32,280 nucleotides of DNA from an uncultured Clostridium sp. (GTDB taxonomy: Bacteria > Bacillota > Clostridia > TANB77 > CAG-508), in assembly GCA_946409935.1 (NCBI GenBank), contig CAMJYG010000026.1, positions 1 to 32,280 of the forward strand. Reading direction: 5' to 3'. Below, one piece after another: positions 32,192-32,280 of the stretch (position 1 is its first letter; every line of letters begins with the position of its first letter). Both the position numbers and the translations under genes were made by a program. The notes beneath the pieces are model-generated. The model made no database searches and was not told the DNA's origin. It saw nothing but the letters and a program-made list of their open reading frames with translations.

Positions 32192-32280
32192 TTACCTTAT
32201 GTTATTCATATAATGTTTTCTTTCGGCCAGTTTATCTTGTACTCCACGAAGTGCTTCTCCAAATCTTTGGAAATGGACTA
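32192..32280 (-). CDS. C-terminal end of an unrecognised protein
   Basis: An open minus-strand frame enters from the right edge and ends at 32192: VHFQRFGEALRGVQDKLAER, then KHYMNNIR. It is helical and charged, and GC content is higher than in the neighbouring accessory DNA, which suggests a conserved core gene. The family cannot be named from 28 residues. The bidirectional terminator follows. Confidence 0.5.
   Translation of the reverse strand, partial: VHFQRFGEALRGVQDKLAERKHYMNNIR

Overview
The window is AT-rich, with frequent TTG and GTG starts and A-rich Shine-Dalgarno leaders of the type AGAAAGGAA. It carries a CIRCE-controlled hrcA-grpE-dnaK-dnaJ cluster, a T-box in front of thrS and long intergenic hairpins. 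Together these point to a low-GC Firmicute, most likely a gut-type Clostridia genome; the species cannot be read from the sequence. Almost everything from 1 to about 27,800 is on the minus strand. The right-hand accessory block from tRNA-Thr onward is on the plus strand, except for a partial minus-strand gene at the right edge.

Layout. (1) 1-7270: a cell-surface glycan locus with an exported ricin-lectin-like protein (cut by the window edge), three GT2 and two GT4 glycosyltransferases and an O-antigen ligase/polymerase-like membrane protein. One GT4 carries a single-base frameshift near its N-terminus. It continues directly from cmk, with the last GT4's ribosome binding site lying inside the end of cmk. 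(2) 7272-13005: cmk, a P-loop ATPase with an Asp23-like C-terminus, rlmN, and a three-gene set (alpha/beta hydrolase, condensation-type acyltransferase, DUF6320-like membrane protein). (3) 13025-15555: an AAA-ATPase/PD-(D/E)XK gene between two copies of an 80-bp terminator-promoter module, plus a surface-protein fragment. (4) 15669-21219: the heat-shock cluster with an unrecognised 146-residue gene between dnaK and dnaJ and a 125-bp palindrome between grpE and dnaK. (5) 21242-27797: murI, a flavodoxin-type reductase, a NadR-like nucleotidyltransferase with a Nudix remnant, tRNA-Gly, ychF, and thrS with its T-box. (6) 27939-32280: tRNA-Thr, then a decayed mobile-element block and a tandem array of Abi_2 (AbiD/AbiF-type HEPN) loci, each preceded by a small hairpin RNA.

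Three things look least described. First, a dispersed family of roughly 200-260 bp palindromic elements (3917-4120, 8934-9136, a deletion derivative at 13107-13176, and a divergent one at 24152-24414). They keep the same multi-stem fold by compensatory change, and one copy has an 8-bp target duplication. Second, both tRNA genes, on opposite strands, are followed by the same ~110-nt conserved, hairpin-rich trailer ending in a terminator. Third, the Abi_2 array has three copies of a small RNA with an invariant loop and covarying stems; two have near-identical extended -10 promoters. This fits an RNA-antitoxin/HEPN-toxin module in which one protein copy is dead, one is intact, and one RNA is an orphan.
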